64,000 bases of DNA from Ananas comosus (taxonomy: Eukaryota; Streptophyta; Magnoliopsida; Poales; Bromeliaceae), in NCBI RefSeq assembly GCF_001540865.1, contig NC_033632.1, positions 5,145,619 to 5,209,618 of the forward strand, given 5' to 3'. The notes beneath the pieces were generated by a model. The model had not been told where the DNA came from. It saw only the letters and a list, made by a program, of their open reading frames with translations, and did not search any database. The stretch's first letter is position 1. The number at the start of each line of letters is the position of its first letter. The position numbers and the translations under genes are program-made. Positions 53,311 through 64,000 of this stretch are shown piece after piece.

Positions 53311-54070
53311 TTTTACTTACAAGATAATTTGTTCTCTTATTAGAAAATTAATTATGGTTAATTATGGAGGTTGAAGGTAATGTATGGAACTGCATTTGGG
53401 AGCCCCAAAAACACTCACAGTGTTAGAACTTAAAAGTGTTTATTTGGTGTGTTTGAAAACATACAGAATAAATTTTTTAATTTATTTACGATTAGGTTAA
53501 ACAGAATCAAATAATTTTTTTTTTAAAATAGCAAAGTTACCTCTCAGAGTTAGTACTAATTAAAATCAGTCCTTGAATAATAATCTCCATTAGCGATAAA
53601 AGTATACAGAGACTACAGGCTGGCGATTTTGAAATAGCCACTTAATTAACTTTCTTTGATGTACTTTCAACTTTAAATTTTTAAAAATTAAATATTTTTT
53701 TCAATAAAATTAAAAATTTATCAAATTTATTGGTGATTCCGTTAAATTTAATGGTTTTAATCAGGATTTAGCAAATAAAATCTAATCAATTAAAGATCAA
53801 TTGCTAACAGAATTATTAAATTTTGTAAGACTTTTAAATTAACTAGCTGATATTACTAAAATTTTTTTCAAAAAAATAGAAGTTAAATAATGCTAATTAC
53901 AAGATGTAAACCGATCCATTTATCATTTTCATTAAATTGAATAATATAAAATTAAAATTTTGAATTTGTATGTTGTTGGTCATTTGATCTGAAACTATTT
54001 AATTTATTGTCAAATGTGTTATAATAACTAGAGTTTGCTATATGATGCTTTTAAAAGTATCAAACACTTG
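53311..54070. other. AT-rich intergenic DNA
   Basis: Nothing recognised. Confidence 0.5.
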
Positions 54071-54835
54071 GGTAGCGTTTGGTTGGAGAACAAAAAGGGG
54101 AATAAGCCTATGTTCCCCCTTCATTCCTATTTAAACGGTATTTTTGATATCCGAGAACAGTAGTTCTCCTACCTCTAAAATAAGTTGGTATAACTTTGGA
54201 ACAACTGTTCCACCCTCCCCCAGAACAAGCATGTTTTCAAGTGGGAACAAAATTAATTAAAATATAATCTAAGTTTAGTTATCATATTAAATTATTAATT
54301 AATCTAATTAATATATTTAAATCATTACATATTGCTTAAATAGTAAAGTAATTAATTAATTTATTACTTATCATTAATTAAGTAATTAAAATTTAATATT
54401 TTAATCAATTTATTCAATAACCAATATTTATATTGATCAACCACTAATATTTTGATTAGTCTATTTAATTTTTGACTAATTATTTAAATAAAATAATTTA
54501 CTAACTAATTAAAAAGTTAAGCTATTTCTATAATTAACTAATTAATTAATGTCTTAATTAACTTATTAATTAACTAATATATATTTATGAAATTATTAAN
54601 ATTAATTTATTGAATTATTTTTAATTAATATTTTGATGTTAAATAATTAGATAAACTATTTTTAATTTAAATTTATAACTTTTATTTCTCTTGTTTCAAT
54701 CTAACCATCTAAACACTATTATCTTATTCTCAGAAACAACCTAACTTTCATCCAAATACAAAATTGATCTAATTTCTACTGATACCTTAACTTTTATCTA
54801 ACCCCTAGAATACTTATCTATATCGGAACCAAACG
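54071..54835. mobile_element. TIR element with AT-rich core
   Basis: The left end GTAGCGTTTGGTTGGAG pairs with the complement of the right end (GGTTGCGTTTGGTTCCG). The core is alternating TTAATTAA sequence, with an N at 54600. It resembles the elements at 28771 and 38747. Confidence 0.65.
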
Positions 54836-55070
54836 CAACCATGGTGCTCGTAAATTTTTCACTGTTAAATCTATTTTTTTAACCATATTCATTCATTAAA
54901 TCATACTATTCAATCAACCACTTACTCAATCCTACAGGACAACTATCATTCTAACCACATATTCCTTAATTTAAAAGCCGAAAACCTACAAGTACCAATA
55001 ACTTGATAATTTTAAAAGTATAGAAGCTCAATTCTTTCGTAACTATATATATATATATATATATATATAA
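54836..55070. mobile_element. Micron-like MITE, copy in opposite orientation
   Basis: This is the complement of the 8772-9470 family (interior TAAATCATACTATTCAATCA and AAAGCCGAAAACCTACAAGT), ending next to (TA)n at 55045-55069. Confidence 0.65.
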
Positions 55071-56470
55071 TAGCTCTTATTCTTTGGTACCAATAAAACT
55101 AAACTATTTTATGTAGAATTAGCTTTTAATTTTAAAAGTCAGCTTCCATCAAAATAGCATTTAGGTCAAATCAAAAAATAACATGTTAAAAGATTTTTAA
55201 CAGTGATGAAATCTCAAATCAAACATTGGCCCCTCATGCTTTTACAATAATATTTTTATATACACCTCCTCAACTTTATATCTTTTAATTTCTATTTGAG
55301 TTTTTTTTGTTAATTAAATTGACAATTTTGTAAAACTTGATAGCTCTCTTATATAGTGGTCATTTCTTGTTGTAATTCTATTTGGTAAGTAGTTAGAGAG
55401 ATCAAATTTGATGAAATGATGACAGGATTTAGTAAAATGTCTAAGTAATTTGATTCAATTGCCGAAACAAAAAAAACATTAAGGCCTGTTTGGTTTACGA
55501 TTTGTAATATTCCGATGGAATCATAACTTCATTAAATTGCCAAGACAAAAAGTTAAATAGATTTTAATAGGAAAAAAAAAAGTTTAGTAGCTCTCTACAC
55601 ATTTTAACCAATACAGATTAACACAAAAAATACTTATCATGGTATTTGAAAGTCAATCTTTTTGGCCAATTTAAGGACACAATATGAGAATTGTGAGTTT
55701 AAAGTGATAATATTAGTTGAATAAGACAATCAGATATAGAAACTTTGGAAACTTAGAAGTAGAATATACATTACTGGTGGTGACAAAAATATTAGATTGC
55801 TAAGAATGAAACCAAGGGAATGATTTGTATGATAATCATCACCAACTAGTCAGAAATGGAAGTTCACAGTATCCAAAGTAACTCTTATGAAAATTATAGC
55901 ATCCAAAATAATTAATATAATCATCACCAACAGAGACTACTCTTTTCACAGTAGAACTAAAGGAAGTTAATTGTTTTGAGGGGGGCAAAAAATGTTCATT
56001 AAATTAATAGAGGATTTTTTTTTAGTCTCTGAAATCAAAATCGAGCAGAGTAATAAACAGGGTAAGTAAACTATCACAGATGAGTACATTCTTTTAAATA
56101 GATTGCAATCAAATGCAAGATGCAGAAGAGGAAGCACATCATTTCTACACACCCAATACCAATCAATACTAGTTATAGAATTGATGAAAGAACACAACAT
56201 ACACACATAGAGAGGGGGAGAGAATTTACATAAAGTTCCCCCAGGTGCATGGATCCCCCGGATAAACAAAAAATGGTCACCCCAAAATTATGAGCATTAT
56301 CTCTCAGCATAAAATCAGGTACATGACTACAAAGAATTGTGAGCATTTTCCACCCGACATGATCACAAAAGTGAATAACCGAAACTAATGACGAAAACTA
56401 GTGACTCATCAGTTTACAAAGAGAAGATATATATCCTATTAACCTCAAAATTATCAACTTGCTCAAGAAA
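55071..56470. other. Intergenic DNA and SOSS-B 3' flank
   Basis: AAGGCCTGTTTGGTTTACGA at 55481 looks like one TIR without a partner. The 3' UTR of the minus-strand gene ends somewhere here. No other gene. Confidence 0.4.
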
Positions 56471-56881
56471 CTAATGTAAAGGCTTAAAGATTTGGGAGTA
56501 AGGTGAGATAACTGACTCCTGCACAAACTTCTTGGGGTTATTGGGATCACGGCTCCACCGGATCTCGCTCATGTTGGGCGTCTCGACAAACAACATCGCG
56601 AACTCACCCACCTTCTCGGCCTTCCCTCTCTTGCCAGCCCTCAAAACCAGGTTGTTCTTGTGGTACGAGAAAATGCCGTCGCTCAGACGGATGATGTCGC
56701 CTGGTTCAAATGCCCCGCACTCGCTCCCCCACATCTGGAAGTGAACCGAGGCCGTCTCGTCGGCAACCAGAGCCAAGCATGTGGTTTCTTTACCATCTTC
56801 GACTATTCTGCCGTTGTCGAGTAGAATGAATTTTGTGTTTACAGTGTTGGTGGCTGCAGGAACTATATCCACCAAGTGCAT
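56471..56881 (-). CDS. SOSS complex subunit B homologue (OB-fold ssDNA-binding)
   Basis: A 136-residue protein in one coding exon. Family members (human SSB1/NABP2) bind single-stranded DNA at double-strand breaks and support homologous repair as part of the SOSS complex; the plant role is inferred. The OB fold spans about residues 1-105: MHLVDIVPAATNTVNTKFIL, TTCLALVADETASVHFQMWG, FEPGDIIRLSDGIFSYHKNN and LVLRAGKRGKAEKVGEFAML, then ETPNMSEIRW. Length and order fit plant homologues throughout. An AACAG acceptor about 35 bp upstream of the ATG suggests that the 5' UTR is spliced. Confidence 0.93.
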   Translation of the reverse strand: MHLVDIVPAATNTVNTKFILLDNGRIVEDGKETTCLALVADETASVHFQMWGSECGAFEPGDIIRLSDGIFSYHKNNLVLRAGKRGKAEKVGEFAMLFVETPNMSEIRWSRDPNNPKKFVQESVISPYSQIFKPLH

Positions 56882-57390
56882 TATTTTTTGACACAGATGG
56901 ATAGAGCCTGTTTTAGGGACAAAAAAATTGCAAACAGCTTATTATGAGAATAACCATTTCTACATGCTACTAAATTCCCAAACCAAATGCTGAAAAAGGA
57001 TCAATCATCAAGATTTTCTTATAGATATAGCAACAGTCATTATGGCGATCATAAATTGAAATCTAAACAAGGTAATTTATATAATACCAAAAATTTAAAA
57101 AAAGACAATTTATCACATTGTCACACTACTGATCAACAAAGGGATACACTGAATTAAGACGTTGATACATCCAAATAAGGCCTAAAAAAAAAAAAAAAAA
57201 AAACTATCGAACAAGATATTCATGCACCCAAATTTGTCCTAAAAAGTACCATGCATTCCGATTTCTTCTCCTTCTTCACCTTCCTATTTTCCCTCCTCGC
57301 GGGCACCGCTTTTCTGCGCCCTAGCCCTAATGTGCGTCTTTAACCCCATGTCTAAGCAAATGGGAAATTATGATCTTAACCCTAGATCTG

Positions 57391-57391
57391 C

Positions 57392-57426
<35 letters not shown>
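57391..57426. repeat. (GA)n microsatellite
   Basis: About 16 AG units. A second GA-rich run follows at 57486-57520. Confidence 0.9.
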
Positions 57427-57430
<4 letters not shown>

Positions 57431-57469
57431 GGGGAGAGGAAGAGAGAGTGGGAGAGATGAGGAGTTTAC

Positions 57470-57560
57470 CTGATCATGAGCAAAGAAGAGAGAGAGAGAG
57501 AAAGAGAGAGAGGAAGAGAGAATGAATATTAAAAAACAAAGGGGAGGGCGGAAGGAGGGT
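57470..57560 (-). other. Probable non-coding first exon of the SOSS-B gene
   Basis: On the minus strand a GA/CT-rich leader ends CATGATCAG followed by a GTAAAC donor at 57469-57468. It would join the acceptor near 56915. The transcription start is a guess. Confidence 0.45.
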
Positions 57561-57899
57561 TTATTGATGAGGGTTACTGGATAGTTGGAAACATAGTTAG
57601 TTAATTCAGATTCGGCAAAAGTTCGGTACGGATATAATTCGGATAAAATTCATCTTTTAATTTTTAAATTCGTTGAAAAAAGGGGCTAAAAAATAGATTC
57701 GCAAATTAGTCGGATACGTGATTTATACGGATATTATACGTTCACCAATTAAAAATTCGAAATAAAAAATTCGGCTATTAAATTATTTTTTTTTTCTCTC
57801 AAGATTTATGATATTAGCATAAATACTCATAATTCTTAAGAATATAAGAATAAAAAGCTACAAAATTAAGCTAATTACGTAAAAACAAAATTGCAAACT
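57561..57899. other. AT-rich intergenic DNA
   Basis: Nothing recognised beyond reiterated TTCGG words at 57606-57780. Confidence 0.4.
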
Positions 57900-57904
57900 A
57901 TATT

Positions 57905-60566
57905 TGTTAGTTATATGCCCAAAAGCCAATCTGGTGACACTAGCTTAAGGGTATTTATGTATTAATTATTTATAATTCATAATAGGAGGGCAGATATTCT
58001 ATTCATGTCTATTGTATAGCAGTTCAATATTGACATGAATCGTCCATAGAGTCTTTGTTTGAAAAAACATATTTCTAAGAGTTAGGAATTTGAGGTATGT
58101 ATTTTTCTGTACGAGACTCTTTAAATGCTCCTAGCCAGAGGAATATTACAGGGACGGTGATATTCCGGATAGGCCGGTGTATGCTATGTTTCTAATTGAG
58201 GTGACGGATCTCAAGTCACTAGTGTAGGGACACTAGAACAAGCATACAGGTGCTTGTTAGAGAACAAGTACACTGAGCGTGACTATTTAGTTGAACAGTC
58301 ATATGGTTCTATGCTCGCCAGTGACAAGTTCATTGCTACAGTTGTGTGAAGTACTCCTTGGACCTGAGGCATCATAGTTGCTTCACGTATAGATTGCTAC
58401 CGTTTGACAGTACTAATACTTAGACTCTAGACACGGGTCTATGTTCGGTACTGATTGGCTGTAGTGATTTATGCGATGAGGCATGTGAATGCGCAATAAG
58501 GAATCCAACACTCTCAATGACGAGGGAGAATGTCCTATGCAGTCTATCAAACTCGACTCGGAAAACCCCTGGCCAGGGTACATGGTATATGGAAAGAGTT
58601 TCCAACTGTGTTGCCATATTGAGTTGATTTCAGATAGTCTAGTCATATGGTCGAATGATAAGGTTTGGCGAGTAACCATAACCTTAGTTCGATTGGGACA
58701 TTGCATGTTGGAAGGAATTAATCATATGGTAACTGTAAGCGGAAAGGTTCATTCTTCATCACCATTCTGGATTGCCGTGATATACTGCTAGGTGTCACTC
58801 ACGGACGGTGAGAGAATATGAATAATTCGAATTGAATTGTTCTTATTTATCGATTAGAAGAGTTCTAATTAAATATCAAAGAATTTGATGTTGAGTTCCA
58901 CTGCCGAATGGTAATGAACCTATGCGGTCACACACATTAGGAATTGTGTGCACCTAATTGTTTGGATGAGAGTTATTCACTAAAGAGTTTAGTGTAAGCG
59001 ATGAAAAGCTGTTTAATTAAATTAGATTTAATTATTCGATTCGGTTATAACTGATAGTCCTAATTAGATTAGGATCTCAGAATCAGTTTGAGAATTATGC
59101 GCGAGATTTAAATTTATCTCTGATTAGATTAGGGATAATATTTAATCATAAAAGGTATTTAAATGAGATTTAAATATTAGTAAGTAATCTTATTGGATAA
59201 GATCAAAATTATATAAGATCTAATTAAATATTAGTGCGATTAATATTTATCTCTAATTAGATTAGTAGATAATATTTAATCATAAAAGCTATTTAAATGA
59301 GATTTAAATATTAGTAAGTAATCTTATTGGATAAGATCAAAATTATATAAGATCTAATTAAATATTAGTGCGATTAATATTTATCTCTAATTAGATTAGT
59401 AGATAATATTTAATCATAAAAGCTATTTAAATGAGATTTAAATATTAGTAAGTAATCTTATTGGATAAGATCAAAATTATATAAGATCTAATTAAATATT
59501 AGTGCGATTAATATTTATCTCTAATTAGATTAGTAGATAATATTTAATCATAAAAGCTATTTAAATGAGATTTAAATATTAGTAAGTAATCTTATTGGAT
59601 AAGATCAAAATTATATAAGATCTAATTAAATATTAGTGCGATTAATATTTATCTCTAATTAGATTAGTAGATAATATTTAATCATAAAAGCTATTTAAAT
59701 GAGATTTAAATATTAGTAAGTAATCTTATTGGATAAGATTAAAATAAGATAAGATCTAATTAAATATTGGAGAGATTAATATTTATTTCTAATTGGATTA
59801 GAGAATAATTAATATTCATAATATCTTATAAGGTAAGATTTTTACTAGATTTGATTTACTTGGATAAGCATGAATATTTAATTGTTAAATTGGAGAGAGA
59901 GAAAATCTTACTAGATAAGATTTTATGAAATATAGATATATAGATAAATATGTATGTGTGAATACATAATAATAATAATAATAAAAGATGGAGCCGTACG
60001 GCACCCTGTGCTGTATAGAATGGAATTCTAAATTAATTAAGGTGGTCATGCACCTTAATTAATTGGATCCATGATAGCTATTGATCTATATACATATAGA
60101 AATCAATCTCTCTCCGATCTCTCTTATGCGCGCGTGTTTCTTTCCGATCAACTTCTCTATTCTTCATCGACTGAAAGATCATGAAGTGATTGCTAGCACC
60201 GTCCAGATGGTCCGTGACTCATCCGGTTCGTGAGACGAAGATCGATCGGGTATGCGCCAATTCCGTGTGGATACGCGTAGAGGCCGGGCATGTGCGTGGC
60301 TAATCGGAATCTCTATTCGTCATATTCACTTTCAACCGTACAGTAGATCAAGAGACCTTAACTGGTCCATGGTAAGATTTCTAAACATAAAGAGTTTTTG
60401 TTTAGATTAATTTTTGCATAGTAACATGAGAATGATCCGCCGGCAACGGTTTGATTTATTGGTTTTCGGTTTTCATATGTGATATGTATTTAGCTTTCGA
60501 AAAATTTTAAAAGTGCAAAATTATTTTCCGCTGCGTTTTTTCTAATGTGCCGGTTATTTTCTAACA
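57905..60566 (+). mobile_element. 2.66-kb solo LTR with intact ends
   Basis: It starts TGTTAG and ends CTAACA (perfect 6-bp inverted ends), and is flanked by ATATT on both sides (57900-57904 and 60567-60571), the 5-bp duplication of an LTR retrotransposon. No internal primer site or protein is seen, so it is read as a solo LTR left by recombination. It contains a 134-bp tandem array. Strand is taken from the order of the LTR-like start (ATGCCCAAAAGCC) and end. Confidence 0.8.
59103..59800. repeat. 134-bp tandem repeat, about five units
   Basis: The word TATTGGATAAGATYAAAAT occurs at 59191, 59325, 59459, 59593 and 59727, exactly 134 bp apart. The central units are almost identical and the outer ones diverged, as expected from unequal exchange. 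Confidence 0.97.
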
Positions 60567-60635
60567 ATATTATGCCCCAAAACAAATAAATAAATAAGCA
60601 AATACGAGATCAAGATAGTCCATATATAAATATAA

Positions 60636-60855
60636 AACATAGAAGGTTCACATACAAGCATAGTTGGAAACTGATACAAGGTAAAACTTGCACTTCGCAT
60701 AGTGCATACTAGCATATCTAAAATCCAAACAGTAAACAAATAAAAGATAGAAGGTTCACATACAAGCATAGTTGGAAACTAAATATAAGTTAAAACTTGC
60801 ACTTTGCATAGTGCATACTAGCATATCTAAAGTCTAAACAGTAAACAAATAAAAG
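60636..60855. repeat. Two direct repeats of about 110 bp
   Basis: ATAGAAGGTTCACATACAAG, CATAGTTGGAAACT and GTGCATACTAGCATATCTAA occur twice with few differences. A third partial unit follows at 60856-60890. Confidence 0.9.
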
Positions 60856-60933
60856 ATATATAAAGTTCATAATTCCGCATATAAGCATACATAAAAGCTT
60901 GAATAAACATAAAGCATACAAGCACAGAAAGTT

Positions 60934-61050
60934 CTAGGGGGGTTTGAGTCTTGCGACACCACCCGAGTACACTTTAGAACAATATTTGCACTTAAATTTT
61001 TCATTCAATTCTTCCGCGTGAATCCAAAACCTATCTTTCTTTCGAACCAT
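60934..61050 (-). pseudogene. BED-type zinc-finger remnant
   Basis: A 38-codon frame begins MVRKKDRFWIHAEELNEKFK and continues CKYCSKVYSGGVARLKPP before a stop. It matches the start of plant BED zinc fingers (FW.YAE.....F.CKFC...F.GG..RIK.HL) as found in hAT-type transposases and derived DUF proteins. The Zn-binding His positions that should follow are missing, so it is truncated. Confidence 0.75.
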
Positions 61051-62050
61051 TTTTCTGCACAAAAAAATTAACGACTCAAATATTTCAAGCTCTAACACAT
61101 GACCGCCTAACATGGATTCTCGAAAGAATAAAATTACATCGAAAGAATATTAAAATTACCCATCAATCATGCATCAAACATAACCTAACTCGTAAGTAAT
61201 AAATCCCACTTCATCGGTTCTGAGTCTTCACTCTTCATACAACAATAAGCAAATTAATGAATGTAACAACAAGTAACAACAACTTAACTAGGACTAACAT
61301 GGAAATCCGGAGTTAAGAGAAAGAGAAGGATTCTAAAGTTAGACATCTTCAAACTCTTATTCTCCAGATCTTCTCATTTTATAGTGAAAAATTGCTACAT
61401 TTCTAATACTAAAAAGTTAGGTTTCAAAAATTAAGTAGAAACCCCACTAAGTCAATGATCCATGAAAGACCACAACAAATTTTCCTTTTGCAAGTGTTGA
61501 CAAGATCATGAAATTGATTAGGTATAATACAAGAGTTCCTGATCCCTAAGTTAATTAAGATTATTTAGCTCTATGTTTGGGTCTTCTATGTTTGGGCTTA
61601 ACAGAGAATGGACACATACATTCAATTTAAGCACTCGAGCCATTTGTGTATAAAAATGTATCCATCAGATGGACTAAAAGCTTCCAACTTTTGCTTTGAA
61701 GAATGAAAACTCAAATCGTACCTGAATTGTAAAGAACCACCCGATTACTGATCTATCGTTGGAAGTTCTGAAAATTCGTGAATTATTCGTAAATTAATTA
61801 ATTATAGTTGGAAGTTCTGAAAATATTTTTTTAGATTTTTTTCTTTTCGCGAGATATCTTTCCTTCTTGTTAATAAACCTTTTTTTAAGAAAAAAATTTA
61901 TTCATTTCAAATAAAAAACAAATAAATTTTAAGTTGTGTCTGATAGTTTAACTCATTCTCACTTTGTCCGTTTATAATTCAAAAAAACTTTATTTTGCCC
62001 CTCTTATAGTTTAATTTTTAGTTTACCAAAATATTATATATGAAATAAGA
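61051..62050. other. AT-rich intergenic DNA
   Basis: No gene found. The first part may be intron or leader of the BED-containing element. Confidence 0.4.
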
Positions 62051-62223
62051 AGGTAAAGTAAAATTTTGAGAAAATCTTCTAATGATAAAAGTGTAAATTT
62101 TAAAACACGGGATGATAAACTCAAATATTGCAATCTATATTAAATTTTCATATAATATAAATAGTGCTAATCAAACTCGTCCTTAGAATTGAGAATTAAT
62201 TGCACCATTGGCCCCTAATTAAT

Positions 62224-62379
62224 CTTTTTTTTTTTAGAGAGATAGGTAATATGCTATCTGCTTCATTTATTTTATTTAGAAATAAACTTAACTAGAAATG
62301 TGAATCAACAAGAACTCGAACTTGGGACTTCGGGTACCAACCACCAAGCCCTTTGCCACTTGCCCTAGGGACGGTCGGT
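62224..62379 (-). mobile_element. tRNA-derived SINE, full length (duplication unit 1)
   Basis: On the minus strand: ACCGACCGTCCCTAGGGCAA, then GTGGCAAAGG, GTGGTTGGTACCC, box B AAGTTCGAGTTC and hairpin AGATAGCATATTACC. The target duplication CCCTAATTAA lies at 62213-62222 and 62380-62389. Confidence 0.9.
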
Positions 62380-62566
62380 CCCTAATTAAGCTCGTATTCG
62401 TTTTTTTCGCTTTATTCTGTAATATCTTCTTTCACATGCGTGCCCATCACTTTAAGCAGGTAAAGTAAAATTTTGAGAATATATTAAATTTTCATATAAT
62501 ATAAATAGTGCTAATCAAACTCGTCCTTAGAATTGAGAATTAATTGCACCATTGGCCCCCAATTAA

Positions 62567-62722
62567 CCTTTTTTTTTTAGAGAGATAGATAGCATGCTAT
62601 CTGCTTCATTTATTTCATTTAGAAATAAACTTAGCTAGAAATGTGAATCAACTAGAACTCGAATTTGGGACCTCGGGTACCAACCACCAAACCCTTTGCC
62701 ACTTGCTCTAGGGACGGTCGGT
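62567..62722 (-). mobile_element. tRNA-derived SINE, full length (duplication unit 2)
   Basis: This is the partner of the previous SINE with a few substitutions (hairpin AGATAGCATGCTATC kept better than in unit 1). The flanks CCCAATTAA and CCCTAATTAA reflect the original duplication. Confidence 0.9.
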
Positions 62723-62800
62723 CCCTAATTAATCTCTTATTCGTTTTTTTCGCTTTATTCTGTAATACCTTCTTTCACATGCGTGCTCATCACTTTAAGC

Positions 62801-64000
62801 CCAATCTTATGGCTTCCGATATTGTCCTTTGCATTTACAATCATCCCTACTACATATGCAACGACTACTGTCTTTTTCAAAGTATTCAATGTTCATGGCA
62901 TCAAATCAGGTGTGCCACCAAACTCTTGTAAAAAATTTTAAAAAAAATCAGTGTCGATATTAATCAAGAAATGATCGGATTATACTATGATCTATATCAA
63001 TAGACAATACTTTATTAGAGTTGACATGACCTATTTCATTAAAATTAAGAAGAATTTGGATAGTTGGAACTTCCCTCAAGTAAAACTATTAAAGCTTATA
63101 GACCTCATAACAAAAATTAAAAAGGTTAGGGACCAACTTGGCAAAGCAGATAAAGGTTAGGGACGAACTGATGGTGTGATTAACCGCGTTCAAATAACAA
63201 GAACAGCTGAATTCATTTATAAATATTAAATCTGAAGTTCAAATCTTTTGTTTCAAATATATTGAAGTTCAAGTGAATTTCGTTCCATTTTGTTGCTTAA
63301 GCTTGTTTAATTCCAGAGTTTACTTCAAACTTCTTTTTTTTATTTTTCTCCCCTCTTGTTTTTTCATTTTTTAGAATAAATTTGCCACCAAATTAGTGCA
63401 AAATTACTTCCCAAATTCTTTAATTTCGTCAACTAATGAAATATTTGATACAATGAGTTGTCACTAGTGAATAAATCTTTTAACATCCATTGTAAGCTTT
63501 ACGCATGCAATCACATTTAAAATTTTAATGAAATTGGCTTTCTCCAAACGTACGCTCTTAATTTACTCAACTCTCATATCGCTTTTAGATTTTTTTTAAA
63601 AAAATTTATAACAAATTTCCTCAATAGATTACAAAAGAACAATCAGGATTTATTGTTATTAAAAAAAAAATCCCATTTTCGTGTGGGAATGGTTGGATTC
63701 GGTTGACGTTACAAGATAAATTGAAATTAAATCATTCGGTTTGAGAAAAATTGTAATCAAAACCAAACCAATGGGATCCGAACACCAATTCGTTCAAGCC
63801 ACAAATTTTGGTTTGATTTCGATTTGTTTAACCGGTTTGAACACTTAATTTTTTTAATTATAATTTGTATAGCAAATTCGTTAAGTTTTTTTTTTATTTA
63901 TAAAGTTGAGCTTAGAATTAACTTACGTAGTACGTCTCCTGTGCTTTTGAAAGTGCAGAAGCTTTTATACTTTGTAAGTGGTTTTCAATAATAGGACATC
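62801..64000. other. Intergenic DNA
   Basis: No supported gene. 63690-63850 has GC-poor, partly self-complementary sequence (AATGGTTGGATTCGGTT, AACCAAACCAATGGGATCC) that may be a MITE. Confidence 0.4.

Larger units (their letters stand above)
62051..62800. repeat. Tandem segmental duplication containing a SINE
   Basis: Unit 1 (62051-62457) and unit 2 (62458-62800) both start AGGTAAAGTAAAATTTTGAG and end CATCACTTTAAGC. Unit 2 lacks about 60 bp near its start. Each unit carries the SINE, so duplication followed SINE insertion. Confidence 0.95.

Noticed and set aside
59103..59800. CRISPR-like array
   Set aside because: The repeats are contiguous 134-bp units without spacers, in a plant genome.
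62665..62931. 88-codon open frame
   Set aside because: It starts inside the SINE and runs into AT-rich DNA, with no homology recognised.

Overview
The window is nuclear DNA of a monocot plant. The GC-rich, intronless hydroperoxide lyase gene closely resembles the grass enzyme, which suggests a commelinid (pineapple-like is a guess, not shown). Genes are sparse and sit in very AT-rich, repeat-dominated intergenic DNA.

Four host genes look intact: a small plant-specific membrane protein (11282-11953, minus), a CYP74B hydroperoxide lyase (30892-32370, plus), a four-exon 'pathogen-related' protein (42307-46667, minus) and a SOSS-B-type single-stranded DNA-binding protein (56471-56881, minus, with a probable non-coding first exon near 57470). 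They are independent transcription units with no sign of working together. Other protein-like stretches are transposon proteins or captured gene pieces.

Layout: 1-2908, 3' half of a broken Ty1/copia element with its 3' LTR. 2909-11281, AT-rich DNA with inverted-repeat elements, a Helitron end and a cluster of MITEs embedded in (TA)n. 11282-11953, membrane protein gene. 12.7-18.2 kb, a nested pile: a Cassandra-type TRIM whose two LTRs each carry a related Mutator-like element at the same site, one of which also holds a LINE. 19-26.6 kb, LINE, PIF/Harbinger and hAT debris and a SINE. 27.5-30.7 kb, TRIM and Cassandra LTRs and an intact-ended hAT element that stops just upstream of HPL. 30.7-32.4 kb, HPL. 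32.7-38.5 kb, nested TIR elements, LINEs and SINEs. 39.8-42.0 kb, a Helitron carrying RanBP1 and annexin exon fragments. 42.3-46.7 kb, pathogen-related gene with hAT and LINE insertions in its introns. 48.0-52.7 kb, an unusual patch packed with TATCACGTT motifs. 53-55 kb, TRIM solo LTR and MITEs. 56.5-57.5 kb, SOSS-B gene. 57.9-60.6 kb, a 2.66-kb solo LTR with a 134-bp tandem array. 60.6-64 kb, a BED zinc-finger remnant and a duplicated SINE-bearing segment.

The most interesting biology is among the repeats: (1) a tRNA-derived SINE family and a LINE family end in the same hairpin tail, as expected of a SINE mobilised by that LINE; (2) Cassandra and a TRIM without 5S sequence share an internal domain; (3) a Helitron family with a fixed 3' end architecture, one copy carrying parts of two host genes; (4) the CACGTT-motif region, which I cannot assign to any known element class; (5) a near-perfect 83-bp palindrome in the predicted 5' leader of HPL. 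All calls come from reading the sequence; no alignments or searches were run.
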